From Pusillimonas sp. DMV24BSW_D (lineage in GTDB: Bacteria > Pseudomonadota > Gammaproteobacteria > Burkholderiales > Burkholderiaceae_B), in the NCBI RefSeq assembly GCF_011388195.1, contig NZ_CP049990.1:2108001-2172000 (forward strand): a DNA stretch of 64,000 bases, read 5' to 3'. How positions within the stretch are numbered: the first letter of the stretch is position 1; every line of letters begins with the position of its first letter. Positions 34,054 through 43,729 of this stretch are shown here, in pieces. The position numbers and the translations under genes were made by a program. The notes beneath the pieces are model-generated. The model was not told the origin of the DNA. It made no database searches and was given only the letters and a program-made list of their open reading frames with translations.

Positions 34054-35888
34054 TTCAGTGGGTACCATGCGTTGGAGAAAACGGGGCGAATCACGTCCAT
34101 TCGAGGGCGATCACGCAGGAAATCGTCATAGCTGTATCCGTAACTCATGTGTCCTCGTAGTTGGAGCTGACGCATGGCTTGGGCAAGGTAGGTGCTTTCG
34201 TGATCCGCGCTTGCTCCTGCGTCGGCGCCGCTTGAGTGACGGTTAACCTGTTGGTTTGCGGTAATGAAGCTGATAATGAGCCGTTGCGCTGAAATGGGAG
34301 ACAGGTTCAGCTGCCGGGATATCTGTTGAATGAGCTGCGCAGACTCGTTTTTTTGACCGGTTATAGACGCGAGCTCCAGTACTACCCAGTCATGTTGTTC
34401 CAACATTGAAGATAGAACGCTGAGTGTTTGAGGTTGAAGCTGTTGAGTCGTGTCGTGGTAGCCTGCCTCGGCCGTTGCCGCGGTTTTCAGTTCTTGCCCC
34501 CGAATCGCACGCATTCTTTGTGTGATGGTTTGTGTAAGCTGCGTGTCTGCGTTATCGCGATAATGGATTCCGGCAAAAATGGCGTTACGTGCCAGGTCTT
34601 CAAACAGGGTTAGGGTGTCGAAATCGTTGCGTGCCACCTTTCTGACTGCGTCAGGCGAAAGCGATGCATAGACGTCAACAAATGCTCGGCTACGCAGTTG
34701 CCAAGCTGTGCGGTTAAGCAAGTCGGCGCGAAGGGGAAGCAAATGGTTGGGAAAGTAAAGTGCGTCCGGATTCCCATCGAAATTGGTGTCGGCGTCGGCA
34801 TCCAGAAAAATGGTGGTAATTTGCAAGTCGGCGATACGTTGAATCAGTTGGCCCAGTTTTTGGTTCATTCTGTCTGGATCGGTGTCATACACATCATCCA
34901 GACGCACGTGGGCTACACGCATTATTTGCGGCTTTTCCTGCGCAACGACAGCGTTTGCAAAGCTGGGTAGCACAGGATCATTTGAAATGAGCAAACGGGG
35001 AACATGTGTGAGATTGCTCGTGTTTCCAAGCCCATCTTCCAGCGTCAGCAGCATTGAGTAGCCGCCGTTCTGAATTTCTTGCGCGGCTAACCCGCTACTG
35101 GTTCCGTAGGGCCATACCCATACTCTTGGTGGGCGACCGGTGGCGCGGGTAATCTTTTCTGAAATGGCGGCAACATCTTTGGAAATACGTGCCCGGTAAG
35201 CTTTGTCTGATTCGTAAGTTGACGTGAGCGGGTTGTAAAAGCGGGCGGCTGCGGCCGGTTGTAAATTTCCCTGCGGATTGGCTTGTATTCCGAAATGCAG
35301 ATTATTCGAGTGTGCCGCAACTTCAACCAGTCCGGAGCGAGACATTTCCGTTATCTGAGCCCAGGTCAGGAAGCGCTCCCGTGGCACATCGAGATCACCG
35401 AAGCGCACACTGGCTCCCGGAGGCGGATCCGTCCACACGCCAACGGGGGCGACAACCGCCGGCCACTGATAGGCTTTCAGAAGAGGGTAAACATACTGGT
35501 AAAAGCTTTGATAGCCGTCGTCGAACGTCAGCAGAACCGCTTTGTCGGGAAGAGAGGTTTTGCCGGCCTTTGCGTCTAGTATTTGGTCGATGCTAACCGG
35601 AACGTAGTTGTTTTCTTGCAGCCAGGAAAACTGTTGCCTTAAATGCTCGGTTAGAACGCTGACGAAGGTTTGATCCGGGCTTGTGTCTTCAACGTCGTGG
35701 TAGGCAAGTACCAGAAAATGATTTTTGGGCCAGGGGGCTTCGGTAACTGCTCGTGTGCGTTGAGCCGGGGGCGTGTACTCGATGTCGCTTTGTTTTTCAA
35801 AGTTCTGGCACCCACCTGCAAATGCCAGTACACAGCTTATAAAAGCAGCCTTAATAGCAGGGCGATAGGTTGAGAATAGTTTCATCAT
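34050..35888 (-). CDS. pgaB: PNAG N-deacetylase lipoprotein PgaB
   Basis: A periplasmic outer-membrane lipoprotein, 612 residues, that removes part of the acetyl groups of PNAG. The lipobox is LAFAGGC|QN. The N-terminal carbohydrate-esterase 4 domain shows LAYHDVED, LTFDDGYQSFY and the metal-site motif AAHSNNLHFG. The C-terminal half is the GH153-like PgaB domain (AHVRLDDVYDTDP, then the long helical tail). It is encoded between pgaA (8 bases upstream) and pgaC (overlapping). Confidence 0.95.
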   Translation of the reverse strand: MMKLFSTYRPAIKAAFISCVLAFAGGCQNFEKQSDIEYTPPAQRTRAVTEAPWPKNHFLVLAYHDVEDTSPDQTFVSVLTEHLRQQFSWLQENNYVPVSIDQILDAKAGKTSLPDKAVLLTFDDGYQSFYQYVYPLLKAYQWPAVVAPVGVWTDPPPGASVRFGDLDVPRERFLTWAQITEMSRSGLVEVAAHSNNLHFGIQANPQGNLQPAAAARFYNPLTSTYESDKAYRARISKDVAAISEKITRATGRPPRVWVWPYGTSSGLAAQEIQNGGYSMLLTLEDGLGNTSNLTHVPRLLISNDPVLPSFANAVVAQEKPQIMRVAHVRLDDVYDTDPDRMNQKLGQLIQRIADLQITTIFLDADADTNFDGNPDALYFPNHLLPLRADLLNRTAWQLRSRAFVDVYASLSPDAVRKVARNDFDTLTLFEDLARNAIFAGIHYRDNADTQLTQTITQRMRAIRGQELKTAATAEAGYHDTTQQLQPQTLSVLSSMLEQHDWVVLELASITGQKNESAQLIQQISRQLNLSPISAQRLIISFITANQQVNRHSSGADAGASADHESTYLAQAMRQLQLRGHMSYGYSYDDFLRDRPRMDVIRPVFSNAWYPLK

Positions 35889-35896
35889 AATGCCCT

Positions 35897-37927
35897 CTAG
35901 AAGCGTAAACTGATGTTCAAAGCCAGGCGGAGTTCTTTTTCTTGTTTGCCGTCATACGGTCGTCGAATGCCTAAAATGGACGACGAGATCTCCAGGTTGC
36001 GATTGGCGCGCCAACTGATGCCGTATCCAATGGCTGCCATCGGTCCGGTGCCGAAGTGTTTCTGGCTGTATGAACCTCCCAGTAATTGCACGTAGTGCTC
36101 CAGCCGGGATTCATATCGTTGTTCAAGCAGGTGCGTGAGTCGCACCCCGGCGAGAACGCCAAAATCGGCTTTGGGGTTGTAATAAGGTGTGTTCTCTTTG
36201 GTGTTCGACGAGGCGGATACTTCTATTTCCCCGTCCAGACGTACGGTGGACCATTGTTTGATCGGCTCTTTGCCGTATATACGTAGTTCAACCCGGCGGT
36301 TCCCATCGCTGAAGCGTGAGGGCGCCACACTGAATGTCCATTCCCGGTAGGTATTGGGGGCCCAGCGTATCCAGGCTTGTGCCGAGTTGGTGCTAATGTT
36401 GTCGGCAAGGGCGCGCAGCGGTGTTGCCGGGGTGCGCCACGCAAGGGCGCCGCCCACTGTCCAGGCGTCGCTTAGTTTTTGTTCGAAATTGCCGTATGCC
36501 CCTGTTTTTTGGCCATAACCGTAACGCTGGCTGATCAGGCCGGCTTCGATTGTTGTATTGCCGGCGCGCCATTGCGCACCGCCTTTAACCCATCGATTAC
36601 GTAAGGGTTCGTCATTGAACGTTGCGTTGGTTTGACCCGCGCCAACCAATGCGCGCCAGTTCGATGCGATTGGAGGACTGTAAAGGGTGGTTTCCAACGC
36701 GTGCTCACCGCTGCCGGACACGGGGCTGTCGGAACTGAAGGTCTTCTGCGCGCCAATAAGCAATTCCCATTTCTCATGGGTCGCCCAGTCCTCTTGCAGG
36801 TGCTGGGTGGTTTTGAGTTCGGGGTAATGCTTTTGGGTGAATGCAACCAGCTCTTGCGCTTGGTCCCATTCTTGAAGGGAAAGGGCGGTTTGTGCCTGGG
36901 CGGCGAGTAAGTCAGGGTTCAGTGGGGCAAGGGCTTCCGCCTGCTTTAACGTAAATTGGGCGGCTCGGGGGTGCCCGTATGCACGCTGCGTGTTAGCCAA
37001 CTCTATTTTTAAGCCGGCATCGCGGGGAGCGCTTTCGGTTAAAGTCTCCAGACGCTCAAGGGCCAGGCCTGGGTCGTTATGAAATAAGGGAGCAACCGCC
37101 CACGTGCGCGCAACTTCAAGGTATGAATCGTTGGGCAGGGGCTGGCTTACCCCAGGCAATCGACGCCAGGGCGGTTCTTCGGTATAGGTGGTTTCAATCA
37201 GCGCATAGGCTTCCGTCCAGCGGCCTTGCTCCTGCAGCGCATAATAGCGCCCGATTTTTTCTTTGATGACCTCGGAACGGTCACGAGGAGCAGCCGCATT
37301 CGTTATCAGGCTGGTTTGGTAAAGTGTGGCGGCTTTTTCGGGTTGCTCAAGGTAAAGATAGGCATCACCAATTTCATTTAGAAGGTAGGCCGGTATAACG
37401 ATATTTTGTGCACGCAATTGTTCATAAGATTGAACCACCTCGACCATACGTTTTCTGGCGTGCAGGGCCTGGATGCGGTCAAAAAAGATTCTGTGATTTG
37501 TTGTTTCCGTAACCGATATTTCATTGTTGGCTTCAAGTAGCGCGTCGTAGATTTCCAAAGCGCGATCGGCAAGCCGATATCGCTCTGCTTCACTTCGTGC
37601 TGGAGCCAAAGAGAGTCTTGTCAGTTCCGCTGCGTAATCAACTGTCAGTTCGCGCAGCAGGTCGGCGGAAATCGAGTCGCGATGCTGTTGCGCCAGTGCA
37701 TACGCAACGCTTGAAAGGCGTGCCGCGCGCAACGTTGCAATGTAGGTTAGAAGTGTGTTGTTGTCTGCGGGCTTTTGTTCATAATCATTTTGAGCGCGCA
37801 ATAATGCAGGTATGTCTGACTGAGCGGGGCTCTCTTGCTGGTCGGCAATAGAAACTCCGATGCTTTGAGCGCCGACGGATTGCGTTATCAGTGCACCAAG
37901 AACAAACCATAGTAAGGGGCGGAGCAT
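35897..37927 (-). CDS. pgaA: PNAG export porin PgaA
   Basis: The outer-membrane exporter of PNAG. The start at 37927 (MLRPLLW) is preferred because AAGGA lies 9 bases upstream; an ATG at 37933 is also possible. Signal peptide, then tetratricopeptide-like helices (about residues 30-390; DAYLYLEQPEKAATLYQTSL), then a beta-barrel with aromatic-ended strands finishing ALNISLRF, the terminal phenylalanine needed for BAM. At 676 residues it is shorter than the roughly 800-residue Escherichia coli protein, mainly in the helical part. First gene of pgaABCD. Confidence 0.9.
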   Translation of the reverse strand: MLRPLLWFVLGALITQSVGAQSIGVSIADQQESPAQSDIPALLRAQNDYEQKPADNNTLLTYIATLRAARLSSVAYALAQQHRDSISADLLRELTVDYAAELTRLSLAPARSEAERYRLADRALEIYDALLEANNEISVTETTNHRIFFDRIQALHARKRMVEVVQSYEQLRAQNIVIPAYLLNEIGDAYLYLEQPEKAATLYQTSLITNAAAPRDRSEVIKEKIGRYYALQEQGRWTEAYALIETTYTEEPPWRRLPGVSQPLPNDSYLEVARTWAVAPLFHNDPGLALERLETLTESAPRDAGLKIELANTQRAYGHPRAAQFTLKQAEALAPLNPDLLAAQAQTALSLQEWDQAQELVAFTQKHYPELKTTQHLQEDWATHEKWELLIGAQKTFSSDSPVSGSGEHALETTLYSPPIASNWRALVGAGQTNATFNDEPLRNRWVKGGAQWRAGNTTIEAGLISQRYGYGQKTGAYGNFEQKLSDAWTVGGALAWRTPATPLRALADNISTNSAQAWIRWAPNTYREWTFSVAPSRFSDGNRRVELRIYGKEPIKQWSTVRLDGEIEVSASSNTKENTPYYNPKADFGVLAGVRLTHLLEQRYESRLEHYVQLLGGSYSQKHFGTGPMAAIGYGISWRANRNLEISSSILGIRRPYDGKQEKELRLALNISLRF

Positions 37928-38129
37928 GCTCATTTTTCCTTGTTTTTTATGACAACTTGATACAGCTTGTATGAAGCAAACTATAGGTATCAAAAGAGCA
38001 TGGTGAAATGCGCAAGATGACGTACACCATTGCGCGGTAATGCTTGATATAAAAGGGTTAATTTGTTTGGCGGAGGCCGAACCGATTAGCCGGAAAAATG
38101 AGGAAAAATCTATGCTAAAATCACGTTCT

Positions 38130-38208
<79 letters not shown>

Positions 38209-38214
38209 AATATG

Positions 38215-38252
38215 AAAAAGGGTTACAGCATTGTTGCTGTAACCCTTTTTTT
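38215..38252. terminator. Bidirectional terminator after tRNA-Pro
   Basis: The 16-base perfect stem AAAAAGGGTTACAGCA / TGCTGTAACCCTTTTT has a TTGT loop and extra Ts. It serves the tRNA on the plus strand and the phnD-like gene on the minus strand, whose TAA stop lies in the T-tract. Confidence 0.9.
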
Positions 38253-39117
38253 ACTTTTTAAGCACGTTTTCGTAGTTTGAGTGGTTCACTGGCGCAAAGC
38301 CAAGAGCTTGTTGAGAATCAAGAAAGCGGCTCAATTTTTGCCCGCTGTTAAGTAATAGATTCTTTATTTGAGTTTTCAGGCTTTCACATATCGACGCACT
38401 GAAAACATAGGGGTCATAGTGCAGCGGCGCCGATTTCCACAAAACGGTTAGCTGCTCTTCGCGCATTTTTCCTTTTTTGATATAGTCGTCGGCGCGTACG
38501 CTTGCAACAAATGCAGCATCGACGCGGTTATCCAGCAGGGCGTCGATTGAGCGGTCATGTGAGCCTGTGTAAATAAGAGACCCAAAGAAACGCTCCAGAT
38601 TGCCATTGCCAAGGTTTGAAAAAACACGCCGTGGCAGGATAGCCCCGGAAGTGCTGGACGGTTCGCTGAAGGCAACATCTTTGCCTTCCAATTGGCTGAT
38701 TGTTTCAATGTTGCTGTCGCTGTGCACCAATAGTATCGAGTAATAGTAATTTCCGGCAGGCGTAAAGCGTCCTTGTTCAATGGTCAGGCTGGCGAACGCT
38801 TCAATACGTGGTTCTTGAGCATGCGCCATTAAATAGCCTGCCGGACCCAGCCAGGCAATATCGATGCCGCCTGAAATCAACGCTTGAATGACACTGTCGT
38901 ACGATTCTGCATGAACCATTTCAACCGGAAGATTCAGGTGTGCACTTAAATACTGAATGAGGGGTTGATATTCTCGGGTGAGCGTTTCCATGGGTTTTTT
39001 TGGAATAACGCCGATGCGAATATGCTCTTGGGAACAATAAGGGGGCGTTGCTCCGGCGGCAGGCGTGATGCCTAGATGAAAGAACAATAATACAAATAGA
39101 GTCAGCTGCTTTAACAT
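38251..39117 (-). CDS. PhnD-like periplasmic substrate-binding protein
   Basis: A 288-residue protein with a signal peptide (MLKQLTLFVLLFFHLGI). The mature part, IRIGVIPKKPMETLTREYQPL then YDSVIQALISGGIDIAWLGPAGYLMA, is typical of phosphate/phosphite/phosphonate (PhnD-type) binding proteins. No ABC permease or ATPase is adjacent. It is encoded 24 bases after a membrane GGDEF-EAL protein with a periplasmic domain, so it more likely acts as a ligand-sensing partner of that protein than in transport. The ligand is unknown. Confidence 0.8.
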   Translation of the reverse strand: MLKQLTLFVLLFFHLGITPAAGATPPYCSQEHIRIGVIPKKPMETLTREYQPLIQYLSAHLNLPVEMVHAESYDSVIQALISGGIDIAWLGPAGYLMAHAQEPRIEAFASLTIEQGRFTPAGNYYYSILLVHSDSNIETISQLEGKDVAFSEPSSTSGAILPRRVFSNLGNGNLERFFGSLIYTGSHDRSIDALLDNRVDAAFVASVRADDYIKKGKMREEQLTVLWKSAPLHYDPYVFSASICESLKTQIKNLLLNSGQKLSRFLDSQQALGFAPVNHSNYENVLKK

Positions 39118-39141
39118 TGCGTTAGAGGGTGAAAGGATTTT

Positions 39142-41430
39142 TCAGGATAGCGTGGCGTGCTCGCCGGCGAAGGAAGTCTCAAGGGCCAGTATGGCGTTTG
39201 GTTCCAGTGGTCGACTGAAGTGATAACCTTGCGCAAGGTCGCACCCCGCCAGTTTCAGATACACAACCTGCTCCAGCGTTTCAACGCCTTCGGCGACAAC
39301 CTGCAAGTTCATTTTTTTTGCCAGTGCAATCGTGGACGACACGATGGGGCTGTCGTCGTGACGATTCGATAGTGGCGCAATCAGTTTGCGATCAATTTTG
39401 AGTTTCGTGATAGGCAGGTTGTACAGATGTGCAAAACCTGCATAGCCATGCCCGAAGTCGTCCAAACTGATTCCGATGCCGTGACGGCGCAAGCGCTCAA
39501 GGTGATGAAGCGCTTTTTCGGGGCGGTTTAGGATGGCGGTTTCCGTAATTTCCAGCTCAATTGTTGAAGGAGAAATTTGGAAATGCTCCAATGAATCAAG
39601 CACCATGCTGCTGAAGTTGTCGGAGGCAAGTTGTAATGCCGAGACATTGATGCTGATGTGTCTTTCATAACCTTCTTGCCGCCAGGCTTTCAGTTGTTCG
39701 CAGGCCAAACGCAGTACTTCTTCACCCATTTCGATAATCAGCCCGCTGCGTTCGGCGATTGTGATGAATCGGTCTGGGTAGATCATGCCGTGGTCCGGAT
39801 GTTGCCATCGAACGAGCCCTTCATAGCCTACGATGCTCATTGTGTCCAGGTCGATCATCGGTTGGTAATGCAACACAAACTCGTGTTTTTTCAGCCCTTC
39901 AATCAATGATTGCTCAATTTGAAAGGCTTCCAGACTGCTTGTATTCAATGAGGGGTCGTAGAATCGATATTGCCCGCGTCCGGATTGTTTTGCGGAATAC
40001 ATGGCGTTGTCGGCGCTACGTATCAACTCGTCGATATTTTGAGCGTCGCGTGGGCATATTGATACGCCTATGCTTGGGCTGGTATTGAGTTCAGTACCAT
40101 CAAGTGCATAGGTGTCGGAAAGGCGTGCAACCAGCGTTTGCACCCAGCTTGTAATCGTGTTCTCGGTGCGATCACCGGCCAGCAAGATCACGAATTCGTC
40201 GCCCCCGAACCTTGCAGCGTAATCGCCGGGCTCCAAAAGCCGCTTAATACGTCCGGCCACCGCCTGCAGAAGTAGGTCACCTGTTTTGTGGCCTAAGGTG
40301 TCGTTGATTGATTTGAAGCGATCAAGATCAATAAACAGCACGGCGAGTAATTTTCGACAGGCACGTTGTTGGGTAATGACGCGTGTGCCGATCTCCATAA
40401 GTTGACGGCGGTTGAAAAGGCCGCTTAGGTGGTCGGTCGACGCGGCGAGACTGCTGCGTCGATGTGCGGTTTCAAGCCGTTCAATTAGTGCCTGATTGTC
40501 GTCTTGTGCATGGTGCAGCGCGCTAATGGTTTTCTGTTGCTCGCTGATCATTTTCAATAACCAGGCCAGAACGCCGACCACGACACTGGTTAGTAATAGG
40601 TAAATCCATTTTTGTTGTTGTTCACGCGCTTCGATGGGAGCCAGAATATCGCGATATTGTTGGCTAACGGCCACTGTCCAGCCAAGTTCGGGTTTGCTGC
40701 TCAACAGGCTTTGATAACTTTTGGAATTCAACTGCGGTCCTGATGCCAACACCCCACTATGGTTGGTGCGGAGTCGTTCCACATTGTCGCGGTCCAATAA
40801 TTGAATAATGCCGCTTTGGCCCAAATGAATATCTTGATACAGACGCGTGAGGTATCCGACGTCCATTTCTATATATAAAACACCGGTTAAGGATTGAGCG
40901 TCTCCGTTGACAATGGGTAACAAAAGTGGAAGCTGCCATTTTGGCGGTGTTGACTTTCCCGACGCCTCAGTGGGGTCTTTCTGATGTGTTTGCGTCGGCA
41001 GGAAAACTGTGTCGCCGTATTGGCGCAATTGATTTTCAACTTGTGTCATCCACGTTGAGGGCAATGGTGCACGGTCCTGCTCATGACTGCTCAACCAATA
41101 ACGGCCCTGTTTATCATAAAGCGTCAACCTGTTGAAGATGGGATCTTGAGCGAGAATGCGCGATAAGTTACGTTGGAGCAGGATAGGTTGCCATTGGCCG
41201 CCTATGGCTGAGTGCCCCAAAGCCTCAGCGCGATCACCGATCTGTCGAAGGTGTTCGGTAATGATGATGGCCAGGTTTTTATGTTCAGTGGCACGGGTGT
41301 CCAGGGCTTCTTTGTAGGCGATCTCGTATTGGCGAATATGTGAAACCCAGAGAAACGACAAAAGCGATAGACCCAGAATAATAATGACCCAATGGATCGG
41401 GCTATTGGAAACAGCAAAAGAAGGGCGCAC
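39142..41430 (-). CDS. Membrane GGDEF-EAL protein (c-di-GMP turnover)
   Basis: A 762-residue inner-membrane protein. A membrane helix lies near residues 14-30, a Cache-like periplasmic domain spans about 35-270, and a second helix lies near 275-293 (IYLLLTSVVVGVLAWLL). A short coiled coil leads to GGDEF (RFGGDEF near 409, intact catalytic motif). The c-di-GMP inhibition-site RxxD is replaced by EPGD. The EAL domain has GYEGLVRW (EGL instead of EAL), EITETAIL and LDDFGHGY. It may therefore both make and degrade c-di-GMP. Upstream of, and probably cotranscribed with, the PhnD-like gene; close to pga and csg operons whose products are typical c-di-GMP targets. Confidence 0.9.
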   Translation of the reverse strand: MRPSFAVSNSPIHWVIIILGLSLLSFLWVSHIRQYEIAYKEALDTRATEHKNLAIIITEHLRQIGDRAEALGHSAIGGQWQPILLQRNLSRILAQDPIFNRLTLYDKQGRYWLSSHEQDRAPLPSTWMTQVENQLRQYGDTVFLPTQTHQKDPTEASGKSTPPKWQLPLLLPIVNGDAQSLTGVLYIEMDVGYLTRLYQDIHLGQSGIIQLLDRDNVERLRTNHSGVLASGPQLNSKSYQSLLSSKPELGWTVAVSQQYRDILAPIEAREQQQKWIYLLLTSVVVGVLAWLLKMISEQQKTISALHHAQDDNQALIERLETAHRRSSLAASTDHLSGLFNRRQLMEIGTRVITQQRACRKLLAVLFIDLDRFKSINDTLGHKTGDLLLQAVAGRIKRLLEPGDYAARFGGDEFVILLAGDRTENTITSWVQTLVARLSDTYALDGTELNTSPSIGVSICPRDAQNIDELIRSADNAMYSAKQSGRGQYRFYDPSLNTSSLEAFQIEQSLIEGLKKHEFVLHYQPMIDLDTMSIVGYEGLVRWQHPDHGMIYPDRFITIAERSGLIIEMGEEVLRLACEQLKAWRQEGYERHISINVSALQLASDNFSSMVLDSLEHFQISPSTIELEITETAILNRPEKALHHLERLRRHGIGISLDDFGHGYAGFAHLYNLPITKLKIDRKLIAPLSNRHDDSPIVSSTIALAKKMNLQVVAEGVETLEQVVYLKLAGCDLAQGYHFSRPLEPNAILALETSFAGEHATLS

Positions 41431-41546
41431 TGCATGAAACCTCTGGAATGGGCAGACCGTCGCGGTATGAATTCTCGATATTATTTCGTGACAGTGTGAC
41501 GCGCTTGTTAAAGCGCGTTATCTGTGTGACAAAAAAAAGAAATGAC

Positions 41547-42914
41547 TTACCCCACTTGGAAAGTGGTTTCAGGATAGCGGATGTGGCCCCGGCGTTTGGC
41601 GCTTAGGCTGTATATGAGGGCGAGCGGCCCTAATCGGCCGACGAACATCAACAAAATAACCAGAATCTGGCTTGCCGGTGAGAGTGTCGGCGTTAAGTCC
41701 CGGCTTAGACCTGTTGTGCTTATCGCTGAAACAACCTCGAACAGAATGCTGATGAAGGGCGCAGACTCAAAGAGGGTCATCAGCAGCGTGGCAAAGAAGG
41801 TCAATAATGACGTTATCAACAACAGTGCTAATGATTTTTGAACGGTGTCCTCAGAAATGGCGCGATTCAACAATGTGGGTTGAGCGTGTTGGAATATATA
41901 GGCTCGAGCCGCAGCCACTAAAACAATGAAGGTGCCTATTTTGATTCCGCTGGCCAAGCTAAGCGACCCGCCGCCAATAAACATGAAAAGCATCATCAAG
42001 ACGGTGGTGCTGTCGTTCAGCTCGCTTATGGCGACGCTATTGAAACCTGCAGTTCGAGTGGTAATGGTTTGCAGCCACGCCGCCAGTGCTTGATCGCCCA
42101 TGCTTAACTGGGCGAAGGTCGCCGGGTTGTTGCGCTCCATAAGCCAAATCAAACAAAAACCAATGATGTTCAACGCCAGTGTGCCAAGAATCACAATGCG
42201 TGTGTATGGCATAAGCCGGCGCCAACTTCGTTTTTGACGCACGTCGTGAATGACGGAGAATCCGATTCCGCCCAGGATAATGAGTATGGTTGTGCCCAGA
42301 ATAATAACGGGGTCACCGGCGTAGTCGATGATTTGTGTGGTTGAAATTGACATGCCGGCGTTATTAAATGCGGAAATGCCGTGAAAAATACCCTGGCCCA
42401 ATGCCTGCAGAAAAGGGGTGTTTTGCCACCACCAAAGTGTAAAGACGGCGATTCCGACTATTTCAATAACAAAGGTTATTTTGATAATAGCGTACGCAAT
42501 TTGCCTGACGGTTGAAACGCTTGTTTGATTGAATGCTTCCTGAGCCAGGGCCTGGTGTTGCAAGCTAATACGCTTACCCAATGCCAATGCCGCGGTGACC
42601 GAGAGCGTGACAAAACCCAACCCGCCAATTTGCACGAGCCCGATAAGGATTGCCTGGCCGACTGGTGTGTAGGTGGTGCCGATATCAACCGTTGTCAGCC
42701 CTGTAATGGTGACGGCGGAAACGGCGGAAAATAGTGCTGCAAGCGCAGAAACGCCCTGGTGTGTTGAAAAAGGCAATAACAACAGCCCCATGCCAATCAG
42801 GCTGAGTATGGCAAAGCCTGCGGTTAGAACGAGGGGCGGGCTGACATTGATGCGCCCCGTTTTCTTTACGCGCCGGTAGGTGTAGAGAGTGTGTCGTGGG
42901 TGCCAGTGTCGCAT
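41547..42914 (-). CDS. ktrB: Potassium uptake protein, KtrB/TrkH family
   Basis: An inner-membrane K+ channel-like transporter of 455 residues with four repeated M1-P-M2 units. The filter loops include VTITGLTTVD, GISAFNNAGMSI and TRTAGFNSVAI, all with the central glycine, and FEVVSAISTTGLSRD near the end. The length is that of KtrB rather than the longer TrkH. It is encoded 15 bases after ktrA, its regulatory ring subunit. Confidence 0.92.
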   Translation of the reverse strand: MRHWHPRHTLYTYRRVKKTGRINVSPPLVLTAGFAILSLIGMGLLLLPFSTHQGVSALAALFSAVSAVTITGLTTVDIGTTYTPVGQAILIGLVQIGGLGFVTLSVTAALALGKRISLQHQALAQEAFNQTSVSTVRQIAYAIIKITFVIEIVGIAVFTLWWWQNTPFLQALGQGIFHGISAFNNAGMSISTTQIIDYAGDPVIILGTTILIILGGIGFSVIHDVRQKRSWRRLMPYTRIVILGTLALNIIGFCLIWLMERNNPATFAQLSMGDQALAAWLQTITTRTAGFNSVAISELNDSTTVLMMLFMFIGGGSLSLASGIKIGTFIVLVAAARAYIFQHAQPTLLNRAISEDTVQKSLALLLITSLLTFFATLLMTLFESAPFISILFEVVSAISTTGLSRDLTPTLSPASQILVILLMFVGRLGPLALIYSLSAKRRGHIRYPETTFQVG

Positions 42915-42929
42915 GCAGGCTGATTATTT

Positions 42930-43583
42930 TCAGGTTAAGGCCGGGGCGATAAGTTTTAAAGCATCAAGTTGGCCTGCCAACACCATGACATCTTTGGTTT
43001 GCAAAGTGAAATCGTCGGCCGGATGTACGAAGATTTCCGCTTTGCGTTTGACCAGCAAAACATGTATTTTTTCAGGCTGAGCGCCCAGGAAATCGTTGAG
43101 TTCTGCGTTATTCAGCGTTTCGCCAATATGGACTTCAACCACGAATTGGCCGTTGCCTAGCGAAATGTAGTCATCCACCATCGGGTAGCTTAGGGTTTGG
43201 GCGGCTCGCACCCCCATTTCGTCTTCCGGATGAATAATTCGTTCCACTCCCAGTTTGCTAAGAATGGTGTGATGGGCCCGCGATGTGGCTTTGACCCATA
43301 TTCTTTTTACACCGGCGCTTTTTAAGTGGACAACACACAGCAGACTGGATTCGAGATCCGCCCCGATGCCGACCAGAACGACATCGTAGCCATCCAAGGC
43401 AAGTTCATCAATGGCTTTTCGATCAGTAGCGTCGGCAATAACGGCTCGGCTAAGCTGATCGGCATATTTATTAACCAGTTTTTCACTGGAATCGATACCA
43501 ATGACATCGTGACCCAGTTTCATTAACTCAAGCGCGGCTGCGGATCCGAACCGACCCAGGCCGATGACGGCGAATTGCCCCAT
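42930..43583 (-). CDS. ktrA: Potassium uptake regulatory subunit KtrA (TrkA/RCK)
   Basis: A 217-residue cytoplasmic RCK protein. The nucleotide-binding motif GLGRFGSAAALEL is followed by IGIDSSEKLV. The N-domain binds ATP/ADP or NAD(H) and the TrkA_C domain (EVHIGETLNNAELNDF) follows. It forms an octameric ring that gates KtrB. First gene of the ktrAB pair, which is divergent from the OYE gene (146-base gap, no gene). Confidence 0.92.
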   Translation of the reverse strand: MGQFAVIGLGRFGSAAALELMKLGHDVIGIDSSEKLVNKYADQLSRAVIADATDRKAIDELALDGYDVVLVGIGADLESSLLCVVHLKSAGVKRIWVKATSRAHHTILSKLGVERIIHPEDEMGVRAAQTLSYPMVDDYISLGNGQFVVEVHIGETLNNAELNDFLGAQPEKIHVLLVKRKAEIFVHPADDFTLQTKDVMVLAGQLDALKLIAPALT

Positions 43584-43729
43584 TTCTCCCCCTTGTTTAT
43601 TTGACCATTGTAAAGTGGTGAGTCAGTTCTAAGCGCACGAATGTGTCATTAGTCCCTATAAGTAGTGTGTCTTTTTTCAATTTGTGTTAATTTCATGGTA
43701 TTAGGGTAAACCATTATCGGGTTGAGTGT

